From: DASUBV01 sp036501025
GTDB taxonomy: Bacteria; Actinomycetota; Actinomycetes; Streptosporangiales; Streptosporangiaceae
Reading direction: 5' to 3'
DNA: 64,000 nucleotides
Assembly (NCBI GenBank): GCA_036501025.1
Contig: DASYBB010000095.1
Coordinates: 1 to 64,000 of the forward strand
This document shows, piece by piece, positions 1 through 7,873 of this stretch. Made by a program: the position numbers and the translations under genes. The notes below the pieces were generated by a model that saw nothing but the letters and a program-made list of their open reading frames with translations, searched no databases and was not told where the DNA came from. Numbering within the stretch: position 1 is the first letter of the stretch; every line of letters begins with the position of its first letter.

Positions 1-2
1 GG

Positions 3-734
3 GCGCTGTGGTGGCTGGTCGACCGGCCCAACCTGTTCATCAAGATCCCGGCCGCCCGGCAGGGCATCCCGGCCATCGCCGACTGCCTGGCCGACGGCAT
101 CAGCATCAACGTCACGCTGATCTTCTCGCTGCAGCGCTACGAGGAGGTCATGGACGCGTTCCTGGACGGCATGGAGCGCGCCGTCGCGGCCGGCAAGGAC
201 GTCTCCGTGATGGCCTCGGTCGCCTCGTTCTTCGTGTCCCGGGTGGACACCGAGGTCGACGCCCGGCTGGACAAGATCGGGACCCCCGAGGCGGCGGCCC
301 TGCGCGGCCGCGCGGCGATCGCCAACGCCCGGATCGCCTACGAGCACTACGAGCGGGTGTTCTCCGGGGAGCGGTGGGCCGCGCTGCACGACGCCGGCGC
401 CGCGCCGCAGCGGCCGCTGTGGGCCTCGACCTCGGTCAAGGACCCGGCCTACCCCGACACCCGCTACGTCACCGACCTGGTCGCCCCCGGCGTGGTGAAC
501 ACCATGCCCGAGGCGACCATGCGGCTGGTCGCCGACCACGGCGTCATCCCGGCCGACTCGGTGCGCGACTACTACGCCGACGCCCACCAGGTCCTCGACC
601 AGCTGGCGCAGATCGGCATCGACTACGACGACGTCGTGCAGGCGCTGGAGGACAACGGCGTGGCCGCCTTCGACGCGGCCTGGGCGAAGCTCGGCGAGCG
701 GCTGGCCGCCACGCTGCACGGCACCCTGTCGTAA
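3..734 (+). CDS. tal: Transaldolase, C-terminal part (5' end outside window)
   Basis: Transaldolase moves a dihydroxyacetone unit between sugar phosphates in the non-oxidative pentose phosphate pathway (cytosol). The frame is open from base 3 and gives 243 residues before TAA. It starts inside the barrel: NLFIKIPA carries the Schiff-base lysine (codon 42-44), followed by GIPAIADCLADGISINVTLIFS and VASFFVSRVDTEVD, all typical of the actinobacterial ~370-residue type. About the first third of the protein is therefore missing because of the window edge, not because of mutation. In actinomycetes tal usually sits with tkt, zwf and opcA, which would lie to the left. Identification is secure; the start cannot be seen. 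Confidence 0.93.
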   Translation, partial: ALWWLVDRPNLFIKIPAARQGIPAIADCLADGISINVTLIFSLQRYEEVMDAFLDGMERAVAAGKDVSVMASVASFFVSRVDTEVDARLDKIGTPEAAALRGRAAIANARIAYEHYERVFSGERWAALHDAGAAPQRPLWASTSVKDPAYPDTRYVTDLVAPGVVNTMPEATMRLVADHGVIPADSVRDYYADAHQVLDQLAQIGIDYDDVVQALEDNGVAAFDAAWAKLGERLAATLHGTLS

Positions 735-759
735 CGCTCGCCGCCTGCCGCAGGCCCTT

Positions 760-1245
760 CTAAGCAGGCTGGCCGGCGCTGAGGGCAGCCAGGAACTCGG
801 GGAGCTTCCCGAGCAGCCGCGCGCCGGTGACGGGGTTGGTGTAGTCGCGGGAGTGGACGATCTGGCCGTCCCGGATCGTCATGATCATGAGGAACCGCTG
901 CCCGAACGGCTCGCCCGTCTGGGTGAGCTCGCCGTGCAGGTCGTACTCGGCCAGCACGACCCCGGGCTCCGTGGTCTCGCGGATCGCGACGTTGCTCAGC
1001 CCCGTGTAGCGCCGGATCGCGGTGCCCGCGCGGAACCGGGCGCGCAGTTCCTCGCGGGTGGTCTCGATCCGGTCCGGGAACAGCGGGGCGGCCGCGAACG
1101 GCATCTCGATGACGACGCTGGGCGCGTAGCAGTCGGCGATCGCCCCGGGGTCCGGGCTGATGATGGCCTCCAGGAGCCGCTCGGCGACCTCGCGGGGGCT
1201 GGCGGTGGGGTGTGCTGGCACGGTCTGGGCGTCCTTCCTGGTCAC
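760..1245 (-). CDS. SnoaL-like / NTF2-fold protein
   Basis: 161 residues with the layout of the SnoaL-like NTF2 superfamily: an N-terminal helix (ASPREVAERLLEAI), then SPDPGAIADCYAPSVVIEMPF, a central strand pair and a C-terminal strand ending in DGQIVHSRDYTNPVTGARLLG. Members are small cone-shaped cytosolic proteins, either isomerases/hydrolases of small molecules or without known activity. No catalytic role can be assigned here. It is divergent from the TetR gene at 1350, with about 100 bp between them containing that regulator's repeat and the inverted half-site, so it is a candidate target of that regulator. The start is the first in-frame ATG upstream of the conserved helix. Confidence 0.75.
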   Translation of the reverse strand: MTRKDAQTVPAHPTASPREVAERLLEAIISPDPGAIADCYAPSVVIEMPFAAAPLFPDRIETTREELRARFRAGTAIRRYTGLSNVAIRETTEPGVVLAEYDLHGELTQTGEPFGQRFLMIMTIRDGQIVHSRDYTNPVTGARLLGKLPEFLAALSAGQPA

Positions 1246-1270
1246 GGGATCACACGGGGCGGCCTAGAAT

Positions 1271-1322
1271 CGGAGAGACCGCCCCGCTTAATCAGACCGT
1301 ACCGGAGAGACCGCCCCGCTTA
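1271..1322 (+). promoter_or_regulatory. 20-bp direct repeat in tetR upstream region (probable operator)
   Basis: CGGAGAGACCGCCCCGCTTA occurs exactly twice, at 1271-1290 and 1303-1322, with a 32-bp period (about three helical turns). An inverted copy of its core, CGGGGCGG, lies at 1255-1262 opposite CCGCCCCG inside the first repeat. TAGAAT at 1265-1270 is a good -10 candidate immediately before the first repeat. The layout fits autoregulation by the TetR protein encoded at 1350 and possibly control of the divergent SnoaL-like gene; this is inference. Confidence 0.6.
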
Positions 1323-1349
1323 CCAGGGCGTGGCGCAGGAGGTGCCGGC

Positions 1350-1925
1350 ATGGCAGGTGCCCGGCCGCTGCGCGCTGACGCGCGCCGCAACCGCGACCGG
1401 CTGCTGGAGGCCGCCGCGGCCGCGTTCGCCGCCGACGGGCTGTCGGTGCCGCTCGATGAGATCGCCCGCCGCGCGGGGGTCGGGCCGGGCACGCTGTACC
1501 GGCATTTCCCGACCAAGGAAGCGCTGTTCGAGGCCGTGCTGCACGACCGCCTCCAGCGGCTGGCCGATGACGCCCGCGGCCTGCGCGACGCCTCCGACCC
1601 CGGCGCGGCCCTGCTGGGCTTCATCGGCCGCCTCGTCGGCGAGGCCGCGCTGAAGCGCGGCCTCGCCGACGCGCTGGCCGGCTCCGGCACCGGCCCGGAC
1701 ACCGCCCTGGCCGGCCTGGCGGCCCGCCTCCGCGACGAGCTCGGCCACCTCCTCAGCCGCGCTCAGCGCGGCGGCGCCATCCGCGCCGACCTCACCACCG
1801 CCGACCTGATGGCTCTCATCCGGGGCATCCTGGTCGCCGTCCAGGTCGGGCCCGGAGACCAGGCGGACCCGGCGCGCGCCGTCGCGGTGCTGCGCGACGG
1901 GCTGCGCGCCGCGCCCGTCCGGTAG
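1350..1925 (+). CDS. TetR-family transcriptional regulator
   Basis: 191 residues. The N-terminal TetR helix-turn-helix is clear: ARRNRDRLLEAAAAAFAADG, then VPLDEIARRAGVGPGTLYRHF and PTKEALFEAVL (about residues 10-60). The C-terminal ligand/dimer domain is variable, so the effector is unknown. The ATG at 1350 is chosen over upstream possibilities because AGGAGG at 1338-1343 sits 6 nt before it and the TetR domain begins right after. A perfect 20-bp direct repeat lies between the presumed -10 and the start codon and is a likely self-operator. It is divergent from the SnoaL-like gene and is followed 9 bp later by the ASCH gene. Confidence 0.88.
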   Translation: MAGARPLRADARRNRDRLLEAAAAAFAADGLSVPLDEIARRAGVGPGTLYRHFPTKEALFEAVLHDRLQRLADDARGLRDASDPGAALLGFIGRLVGEAALKRGLADALAGSGTGPDTALAGLAARLRDELGHLLSRAQRGGAIRADLTTADLMALIRGILVAVQVGPGDQADPARAVAVLRDGLRAAPVR

Positions 1926-1934
1926 CCCCGGGCG

Positions 1935-2384
1935 GTGCTGATCGACGACCTGCGGCGGCGGGAGTTCGCGACCCCGGGGCCGGTGCGGGACCAGGTGGTG
2001 GCCGCGATCCTGGCCGGCGCCAAGACGACCACGACCGGCCTGCTGCTCGGCTACGAGCGGGCGGGCGAGCCGGTCCCCGAGCCGGGCCAGCGCTTCGCGG
2101 TGGTCGACTCGGCCGGGCGGCCGGCCGCGGTCATCGAGATGACCGAGGTGCGCGTGGTCACGGTGGCCGACATCGACGTGCGCCACGTGCTGGACGACGG
2201 CGACGAGTCGGTCGCGGCGCGGCGGTCGGCGCACGAGGAGGAATGGCACAGCGCCGGGATGCGCGAGATCCCGGGCGACCCCGGCTTCACCGTCAGCGAT
2301 GACACGGCAGTGCTGGCGCAGCGCTTCCGGCTGGTGCCGGGCCTGCCGGCCGGTCACGGCCCGGCGGCCGGGCCCGGCGCGTAG
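1935..2384 (+). CDS. ASCH-domain protein
   Basis: 149 residues. The pattern VVAAILAGAKTTTTGLLLGYERAGEPVPEPGQRFAVVDSAGRPAAVIEMTEVRVV, followed by HEEEWH, is that of the ASCH superfamily, a small beta-barrel related to PUA domains. Some ASCH proteins bind RNA or act as amidohydrolases on modified nucleosides (YqfB). The lysine and threonines of GAKTTTT and the E-E-W-H segment are the conserved elements visible. It begins with GTG 9 bp after the tetR stop and probably shares its transcript. Its 3' end overlaps the convergent modC gene by 31 bp. Substrate unknown. Confidence 0.75.
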   Translation: MLIDDLRRREFATPGPVRDQVVAAILAGAKTTTTGLLLGYERAGEPVPEPGQRFAVVDSAGRPAAVIEMTEVRVVTVADIDVRHVLDDGDESVAARRSAHEEEWHSAGMREIPGDPGFTVSDDTAVLAQRFRLVPGLPAGHGPAAGPGA

Positions 2385-3490
2385 ACCTCCAGGTCGGTGG
2401 CCTTCACCGCGAGCCAGATCTCGCGGCCCGGCCGCAGGTCGAGCTCGGCCACGGCGGCCGGGGTGACGTCGGCGAGGACGGGCGGCTTGCCGTCGACGCT
2501 GACCCGGATCCGGTCGGCGAGCATGGTCAGGCCCGCGATCCGGCCCGGCCAGGTATTGCGGGCGCTGCTGCCGTGCGGCTGCTCGACGCTGACCGTCACC
2601 GACGAGGGCCGGACGGCGACCAGCACCGGGCCGGACTGGCCGCCGGGGATAGCCAGGGAGCCGCCGGCGTCGAGCATGACCGCGCCGCCGGCGGCCCGGC
2701 CCGGGTACAGGTTCAGGCCGACCAGGCGGGCCACGTACTCGGTCGCGGGCTGCCGGGACACCTGCGCGGGGCTGCCGTCCTGGACGACCCGGCCGTCCTC
2801 GATGACGACCAGCCGGTCGGCCAGTACCAGGGCCTCCAGCGGGTCGTGGGTGACCAGCAGGCACGGCCCGGCGAACTCGGACAGGTGGCGGCGCAGCTCG
2901 GCCTGGACGTCCAGCCGGGTGCCGGCGTCGAGCGCGGACAGCGGCTCGTCGAGCAGCAGCAGGTAGGGGTCCCCGGCCAGCGCGCGGGCCAGGGCCACCC
3001 GCTGGGCCTGCCCGCCGGACAGGCTGCCGGGACGGCGCTCGGCCAGCCCGGTCAGGCCGAGCCGGGCCAGCAGGTCCGCGGCGGCCAGCCGGGCGGCGGA
3101 CCGGCCCGCGCCGCGGGCCCGCGGCGCGAAGGCCACGTTCTCCGCCACGGACAGGTGCGGGAAGAGCCGGTAATCCTGGAACACGAAGCCGACCGGCCGG
3201 GCGGCGGCCTCGGCGAACTCCCCGGTGGCGGCGTCGTCGATGACCCGGCCGCGCAGGACGATCCGGCCGCGGGCCACCGGGGTCAGCCCCGCCAGCGCCT
3301 TGAGCAGGGTCGACTTCCCGGCCCCGTTCGGCCCGAGGACGCCGACGACCTGGCCGGGCGGGACGGCCAGGTCGACGCCGAGGGTGAAGCTGCCCCGGCT
3401 CACCTCGGCGGCCACGAGCAGGCCGGCGGCGGCGTCCGCGGACTGGCCGGGGCCGGTGCCGCCGGGGCCGGCGGCGGCGTCCCCGGTCAC
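2354..3490 (-). CDS. modC: Molybdate ABC transporter ATP-binding protein
   Basis: 378 residues; the cytoplasmic ATPase of the molybdate (or tungstate) importer. Visible motifs: Walker A GPNGAGKST at about 53-61, Q-loop Gln at 105, signature LSGGQ at 157-161, Walker B LLLLDEP at 177-183 and switch His in THD near 215. After about residue 240 follows a TOBE/MOP-type oxyanion-binding region (VAVRPSSVTVS, then a second lobe to the C-terminus), as in ModC rather than generic ATPases. It starts with GTG 7 nt after the modB stop and is the last gene of modABC. Its 3' end overlaps the convergent ASCH gene. Molybdate is favoured because a molybdenum enzyme (PaoABC type) is encoded at 36-40 kb. Confidence 0.92.
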   Translation of the reverse strand: MTGDAAAGPGGTGPGQSADAAAGLLVAAEVSRGSFTLGVDLAVPPGQVVGVLGPNGAGKSTLLKALAGLTPVARGRIVLRGRVIDDAATGEFAEAAARPVGFVFQDYRLFPHLSVAENVAFAPRARGAGRSAARLAAADLLARLGLTGLAERRPGSLSGGQAQRVALARALAGDPYLLLLDEPLSALDAGTRLDVQAELRRHLSEFAGPCLLVTHDPLEALVLADRLVVIEDGRVVQDGSPAQVSRQPATEYVARLVGLNLYPGRAAGGAVMLDAGGSLAIPGGQSGPVLVAVRPSSVTVSVEQPHGSSARNTWPGRIAGLTMLADRIRVSVDGKPPVLADVTPAAVAELDLRPGREIWLAVKATDLEVYAPGPAAGP

Positions 3491-3497
3491 GGGGCGG

Positions 3498-4349
3498 TCA
3501 TGTGGCCGAGCCGCCGCGCAGCCACCGGTCCCGCAGCGACACCAGCACCGCCACCGAGACCAGCAGCAGCACCAGGCTGAGCGCGATAGCGGCGTCCGGG
3601 TCGTTCTCCAGCGCGTAGTACACGGCGATGGGCATCGTCTCGGTGCGGCCGGGGAAGCTCCCGGCGAAGGTGATCGTCGCGCCGAACTCCCCCAGCGCCC
3701 GCGCCCAGCACAGGACGGCGCCGGCGCCGAGCGACGGCGCGATCATCGGGACGGTGACCCGGCGGAACACGGTCATCCGCCGCGCGCCTAACGTGGCCGC
3801 GGCCTCCTCGAACCCCTGGTCCGCCGAGCGCAGCGCCCCCTCCACGGTGATGATCAGGAACGGCATGGCCACGAAGGTCTCGGCCATCACCACCGCGGCG
3901 GGGGTGAACGGGATGGTCAGCCCGAACCAGGAATCCAGCGAGCTGCCGACGAAGCCCGTCCGGCCGAACGCCAGCAGCAGCGCGACGCCGCCGACCACCG
4001 GCGGCAGCACGAGCGGCAGGGTGACCAGCGCCCGCAGCAGCCGCTGGCCGGGGAAGCGGCCCCGGGCCAGGACCCAGGCCAGCGGCACGCCGATGACCAG
4101 CGAGATTGCCGTCGACGCGGTGGCCGTCCACACCGACAGCTCGAGGGCCTGGGTCGCGTCGGAGCCGGTGAGCGCGGCGGCCAGGCCGCTCCACGGCGCC
4201 CGGATCAGCAGGCCGGCCAGCGGCAGCACCAGGAACGCCACCGCGACCAGCGCCGGCACCAGCAGCGGTGCCGGCGCCGATCGCGATGAGCCGCCGCGGG
4301 CCGCCCGGCGGGCGCGCTCGCGGGCGGTCAGCCCGCGGGTCGCCGCCAC
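3498..4349 (-). CDS. modB: Molybdate ABC transporter permease
   Basis: 283-residue inner-membrane permease of the molybdate importer. It has several membrane segments (for example LLVPALVAVAFLVLPLAGLL, then LVTLPLVLPPVVGGVALLLAF) and the cytoplasmic EAA loop that contacts ModC: FEEAAATLGARRMTVFRRV followed by PMIAPSL. The phrases PLAWVLARGRFPGQ and GRTGFVG are characteristic of ModB. The N-terminal tail is rich in Arg and is longer than usual. GTG at 4349 is preceded by GGGAGG. It lies between modA (31 bp upstream) and modC (7 nt downstream), so the three form one operon. Confidence 0.92.
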   Translation of the reverse strand: MAATRGLTARERARRAARGGSSRSAPAPLLVPALVAVAFLVLPLAGLLIRAPWSGLAAALTGSDATQALELSVWTATASTAISLVIGVPLAWVLARGRFPGQRLLRALVTLPLVLPPVVGGVALLLAFGRTGFVGSSLDSWFGLTIPFTPAAVVMAETFVAMPFLIITVEGALRSADQGFEEAAATLGARRMTVFRRVTVPMIAPSLGAGAVLCWARALGEFGATITFAGSFPGRTETMPIAVYYALENDPDAAIALSLVLLLVSVAVLVSLRDRWLRGGSAT

Positions 4350-4380
4350 CGGGCCTCCCGGCCGCCGCGGTCCGCGCGGG

Positions 4381-5229
4381 TCAGGGCTTCTCGAACCCGT
4401 CCATGGACAGCACGTGCTCGCCCTGCGGGCCCATGACGTAGGCGACGAACTCGTTGGCCACGGTCTTGTTGCTGGCGTCCTTGAGCGTCGCGATCGGGTA
4501 CAGCGTCGAGGCGTTGTCGCCGGAGGGGACCGCGATGCCCTTGACCTTCGAGCCGGCCGCCTTCACGTCGGTCACGTAGACCATCCCGGCGTCGACGTTG
4601 CCCAGCTCGACCTGGGTCAGCACCGACTTGACGTCGGGCTGCCGGGTGACCGGCGTGACCTTGATGCCGGCGTTCTTGAACACCCGGGCCGCGACCGTGC
4701 CGCAGGGCACCTGCGGCTGGCACAGGGCGACCTTGACCGACGACTTCGACAGGTTGTCGACGGAGGTCACCTTGGCCGGGTTGTCCGGCGGCACGGCGAC
4801 CTCCATCTTGTTCTTGGCGAAGTTGGACGGGCTGTTGAGGGTCTGGCCGGCCTTGACCACCTGGGTCATGTTGGCGGGCGCGGCCGAGGCGAACACGCTG
4901 GCCGGGGCGCCGCTGATGATCTGGGTGGCCAGGCCCGAGCTCGGGCCGAAGCTGAACGTCACGTGCGCGCCCGGGTGGGCCCGCTCGAACTGCTTGCCGA
5001 TCTGGGTGAACGCGCCCTGCAGCGAGGCGGCCGCGAACACGGTGATCGCCGTCGTGCTGCCGGTTGCGCTGGCCGCGGCCGAGGACGCCGCGCTGGCCGC
5101 CGAGGACCCGGCGCCGGCGGCCTGGGACGTGGCGGAGCTGGTCGGGCTGGCGCTGGACCCGCAGGCGGCCAGGGCGCCGGCCGCCAGGCCGGCGGCGGTG
5201 ATGCTTGAGATGACCGTAAACCGGCGCAA
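4381..5229 (-). CDS. modA: Molybdate-binding lipoprotein
   Basis: 282 residues; the extracellular, lipid-anchored substrate-binding protein that delivers molybdate to ModBC. A lipoprotein signal peptide ends in LAAC (Cys23), followed by a Ser/Ala/Thr-rich linker to about residue 60. Then comes the ModA core: ITVFAAASLQGAFTQIGKQF, FSFGPSSGLATQI, GAPASVFASA and a C-terminal VELGNVDAGMVYVTDV segment. The Ser residues in AAASL and GPSSGL are the usual oxyanion ligands. The likely start is TTG at 5229, because GGAGGTAGCA directly precedes it and the signal peptide begins there. First gene of modABC; a 12-bp palindrome lies just upstream. Confidence 0.92.
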   Translation of the reverse strand: MRRFTVISSITAAGLAAGALAACGSSASPTSSATSQAAGAGSSAASAASSAAASATGSTTAITVFAAASLQGAFTQIGKQFERAHPGAHVTFSFGPSSGLATQIISGAPASVFASAAPANMTQVVKAGQTLNSPSNFAKNKMEVAVPPDNPAKVTSVDNLSKSSVKVALCQPQVPCGTVAARVFKNAGIKVTPVTRQPDVKSVLTQVELGNVDAGMVYVTDVKAAGSKVKGIAVPSGDNASTLYPIATLKDASNKTVANEFVAYVMGPQGEHVLSMDGFEKP

Positions 5230-5249
5230 TGCTACCTCCGCTGTCGCTG

Positions 5250-5285
5250 CTAGTCACGTCAGTACTACCCATCGTGACTAGTCAC
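5250..5285. promoter_or_regulatory. Palindromic operator upstream of modA
   Basis: GTGACTAGTCAC at 5274-5285 is a perfect 12-bp palindrome, and a further half-site CTAGTCAC lies at 5250-5257. The three CTAGTCAC/GTGACTAG elements sit 21-56 bp upstream of the modA start codon and about 70 bp before the divergent FAD gene. The pattern suits a dimeric repressor acting on one or both genes. It does not match the E. coli ModE box, so the regulator is unknown. Confidence 0.5.
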
Positions 5286-5357
5286 ACGCGCCCGGCCACC
5301 TGTGCCAGCGCGCATAGCCTATTTAACTCATCGACAAACTAGGTTATGCTTCCCGGC

Positions 5358-6779
5358 ATGGGCCGAGCTGATCACCTGCCGGGCGACGGGCCGACCGTCG
5401 CGATCACGGGCGGCGGGGCCAGCGGCACGCTGGCCGCCGTGCAGCTGCTGCGCCGCGCCGGGGCGGCGGGCCTGCCGCTGCGCGTGCTGCTGATCGACCG
5501 GGACGGGCGGCACGGCCGCGGCCGGGCCTACTCCACCGCCGACCCGGGTCACCTGCTGAACTCGCCGGCCGGCCGGATGAGCGCCCTGCCCGGCGACCCC
5601 GGTCACCTGGCCCGGTGGGCGCAGGCCGAGGGCATCGCCCACGACGGCTTCCTGGCCCGCCGGGACTACGGCCGTTACCTGGCCGGGCTGCTGGCCGACG
5701 CGCAGCGCCGGGCCTGGCCGGCCGCCCGGCTCACCTGCGTCACCGCCGACGTGGTCGCGGCCGGCCGGGGCAGCCGGGGCGGCCCGCTGCGCCTGGGCCT
5801 GGCCCGCGGCGCGGGCTCGATCGAGGCGGACATCGCCGTGCTGGCCACCGGCAGCCTGCCGCCGGGCGCGCCGTTCCCGGTCCCGGCCGGCCCGCGGTAC
5901 ATAGCGGACCCGTGGGCGCCCGGCGCGCTCGCCGGGGTCGGGGACGGCCGCCCGGTCATCATCGCGGGCACCGGCCTGACCATGCTCGACCTGGCCCTGA
6001 CCGTCACCGGCGCGCACCCGGCGACGGTGGTGCAGGCCGTGGCCCGGCACGCCCTGCTCCCCCGCGAGCACCGCGGCCCGCCGGCGCCCGGCCAGCCCCC
6101 GGTGCCGGCCATCCCGGCGCTGGCGGGCGGGCCGCTGCGGCTGGCCGGCCTGGTCCGGCAGGTCCGCACCGCGGCCGCGCGGCACCCCGGCGACTGGCAG
6201 GACGTCATCGACGTGCTGCGCCCGCACGTCCCCGCCCTGTGGCAGCGGCTGCCGGCCGCCGACCAGCGCCTGTTCCTGCGCCGTTACGCCCGGTACTGGG
6301 AAGTGCACCGGCACCGCGTGCCGCCCGCGACCGCCGCGCGGATCGGCGCGCTGCGCGCCGCCGGGCGGCTGCAGGTGCGGCCCGGCCAGATCGTGGCGGC
6401 CGGCGGCGGCCCGGACGGCGTGCGGGTCAGCGTCGCGCACGGCGGGACCGTCACCCACCTGGACGGCGGCTGGCTGGTCAACGCCACCGGCCCGGCCGCC
6501 GACATCACCGCCGCGGCCGGCCCGCTGCTGGCCTGCCTGCTGGCCAGCGGCCTGGCCCGGCCGGACCCGCTGCGGCTGGGTCTCGACGCGGATGCCGCCG
6601 GCGCAGTCATGGACGCGGCAGGCCGGCCCAGCGACCGGATCTTCGCGCTCGGCCCGCCGCTCCGCGGCACCCGCTACGAGACGACCGCCATCGCGGAGAT
6701 CGCCCGCCAGGCCGAGTCCCTGGCCCGGCACCTGGTCACCGTCAGCCCGGTCCTGGCCCGGCGCGGCACCGCCGCCTGA
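5358..6779 (+). CDS. FAD/NAD(P)-binding protein (COG4529-like)
   Basis: 473 residues. The N-terminal dinucleotide-binding fold starts at PTVAITGGGASGTLAAVQLL (GxGxxG-like GGGASG), followed by an acidic strand end LLIDRDG and the family hallmarks GRAYSTADPGHLLNSPAGRMSAL and IAVLATGS. A second nucleotide fold is at VIIAGTGLTMLDLALT. This is the HI0933/YdhS-like COG4529 group, generally uncharacterised flavoprotein oxidoreductases, probably cytosolic; the substrate is unknown. ATG at 5358 is favoured over an ATG at 5346 because TAGGTT at 5340-5345 looks like the -10 element, so the transcript would begin just before 5358. Divergent from modA, with the palindrome at 5250-5285 between them. Confidence 0.8.
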   Translation: MGRADHLPGDGPTVAITGGGASGTLAAVQLLRRAGAAGLPLRVLLIDRDGRHGRGRAYSTADPGHLLNSPAGRMSALPGDPGHLARWAQAEGIAHDGFLARRDYGRYLAGLLADAQRRAWPAARLTCVTADVVAAGRGSRGGPLRLGLARGAGSIEADIAVLATGSLPPGAPFPVPAGPRYIADPWAPGALAGVGDGRPVIIAGTGLTMLDLALTVTGAHPATVVQAVARHALLPREHRGPPAPGQPPVPAIPALAGGPLRLAGLVRQVRTAAARHPGDWQDVIDVLRPHVPALWQRLPAADQRLFLRRYARYWEVHRHRVPPATAARIGALRAAGRLQVRPGQIVAAGGGPDGVRVSVAHGGTVTHLDGGWLVNATGPAADITAAAGPLLACLLASGLARPDPLRLGLDADAAGAVMDAAGRPSDRIFALGPPLRGTRYETTAIAEIARQAESLARHLVTVSPVLARRGTAA

Positions 6780-6853
6780 GCCGCCGGGGCCGCCGTCTGG
6801 GCGGGCGCGGCTCGGCGCCCCGCCGGCCCCGCCGCTCCACTAGCCTCCAGAGC

Positions 6854-7873
6854 GTGGCAATGATGCACGGCCATGACCCGGCCAAGAGCGCCGCCGAGAA
6901 CTACCGCGACTTCGCGGAGGAAGCCCGCGGCCGCTCCCCGGCCTACGAGGCGCTCGCCGGCGCCGTCGCGGCCGATCACGGAGTCCTCCGCTTCCTGGAC
7001 ACCCTCCCGCAGGAGAAACGCCAGCCCAACCTGCTCTTCGCCGCCGTCCGCTACCTGGGCGAGCCGGCCGGCATCACCGCCCTGCGCGCCCTCGTCCGCC
7101 GCCGCCCGGCCGACCTGAGGCGCGTGATGCTGGCCCGGCGCACGCAGACCAACGAGCCGGCCCGGTGCGCCGTGCTGCTGCCCGTCCTGGCCGCGCTGCC
7201 GCCCCCGCTGGCGCTGATCGAGGTCGGCGCCAGCGCCGGGCTCACCCTGCTCGCCGACCGGTACTCCTACGACTACGCCGGGCACCGGATCGCCGGCCGG
7301 GACCCGGCGGCGCCGGTGCTGCGCTGCGCGCCGAGCGGCCCGGTCCCCCTCCCGGCGCAGGTCCCGGAGATCGCCTGGCGGGCCGGGCTCGACCTGAGCC
7401 CGCTCGACGTGACCAGCGACGATGACGCCCGCTGGCTGCAGTGCCTGGTGTGGCCGGGCGAGGGCGACCGCGCGGAGCGGCTGGCCGCCGCGATCGCCGC
7501 GGCCCGCCGCGACCCGCCCCCCGTCCACCGCGGCGACCTGCTGACCGACCTGCCCGCGCTGGCCGCCCGGGCGCCCGCCGGCGCCACCCTGGTCGTGTAC
7601 CACTGCGCTGTCCTGGCCTACGTCACGCCGCCCGGCCGGGAGCAGTTCGCCGCCGCCGTCCGCGGTCTCGGGGCGGTGTGGCTGTCCGGCGAGGGACCCG
7701 GCGTGGTCGAGGGAGTGCCGGTGCCCGCCTACCAGGGCGCGCCGTTCGTGCTGGGCCGGGACGGCCGGACCGCGCTGGCCCTGGCCGACGGCCACGGCGA
7801 GTGGCTGCACTGGCTCGATCAGGAGCAGGAGCAGGAGCAGGATCAGGCGCAGGATCAGGCGGCGGGCGGGTAG
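6854..7873 (+). CDS. DUF2332 family protein
   Basis: 339 residues of the DUF2332 family, common in actinobacteria and of unknown function. Features seen: AAENYRDFAEEARGRSPAYEALAGAVAAD near the N-terminus, RRTQTNEPARCAVLLPVLA, then LALIEVGASAGLTLLADRYSYDY, which resembles motif I of a class I methyltransferase, and VVYHCAVLAYV later. A SAM-dependent role is possible but unproved. GTG at 6854 or the ATGs at 6860/6863 are equally plausible starts. The last ~15 codons are a hexanucleotide repeat giving QEQEQEQDQAQDQ, and the gene end overlaps the convergent SMP-30 gene by 19 bp. Confidence 0.75.
   Translation: MAMMHGHDPAKSAAENYRDFAEEARGRSPAYEALAGAVAADHGVLRFLDTLPQEKRQPNLLFAAVRYLGEPAGITALRALVRRRPADLRRVMLARRTQTNEPARCAVLLPVLAALPPPLALIEVGASAGLTLLADRYSYDYAGHRIAGRDPAAPVLRCAPSGPVPLPAQVPEIAWRAGLDLSPLDVTSDDDARWLQCLVWPGEGDRAERLAAAIAAARRDPPPVHRGDLLTDLPALAARAPAGATLVVYHCAVLAYVTPPGREQFAAAVRGLGAVWLSGEGPGVVEGVPVPAYQGAPFVLGRDGRTALALADGHGEWLHWLDQEQEQEQDQAQDQAAGG
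7818..7862 (+). repeat. CAGGAG/CAGGAT hexamer run at 3' end of DUF2332 gene
   Basis: A run of roughly seven CAGGAN-type units encodes the Gln-Glu/Asp tail of the DUF2332 protein. The repeat ends inside the overlap with the convergent SMP-30 gene. Slippage here would change the tail length without touching the conserved domain. Confidence 0.7.

Noticed and set aside
1320..2864. A long minus-strand open frame across the TetR, ASCH and modC genes
   Set aside because: Its product is Arg/Gly/Pro-rich without motifs, and it lies opposite or out of frame with genes that have clear family signatures; in DNA this GC-rich such frames are common.
5230..5345. A molybdenum-cofactor riboswitch before modA
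   Set aside because: The modA leader is very short and the structure seen is a DNA palindrome; none of the conserved riboswitch elements are visible.
5615..6853. Open frame continuous with the DUF2332 gene but overlapping the FAD gene
   Set aside because: The first ~410 codons are an out-of-frame reading of the FAD gene; DUF2332 homology starts only at about 6860.
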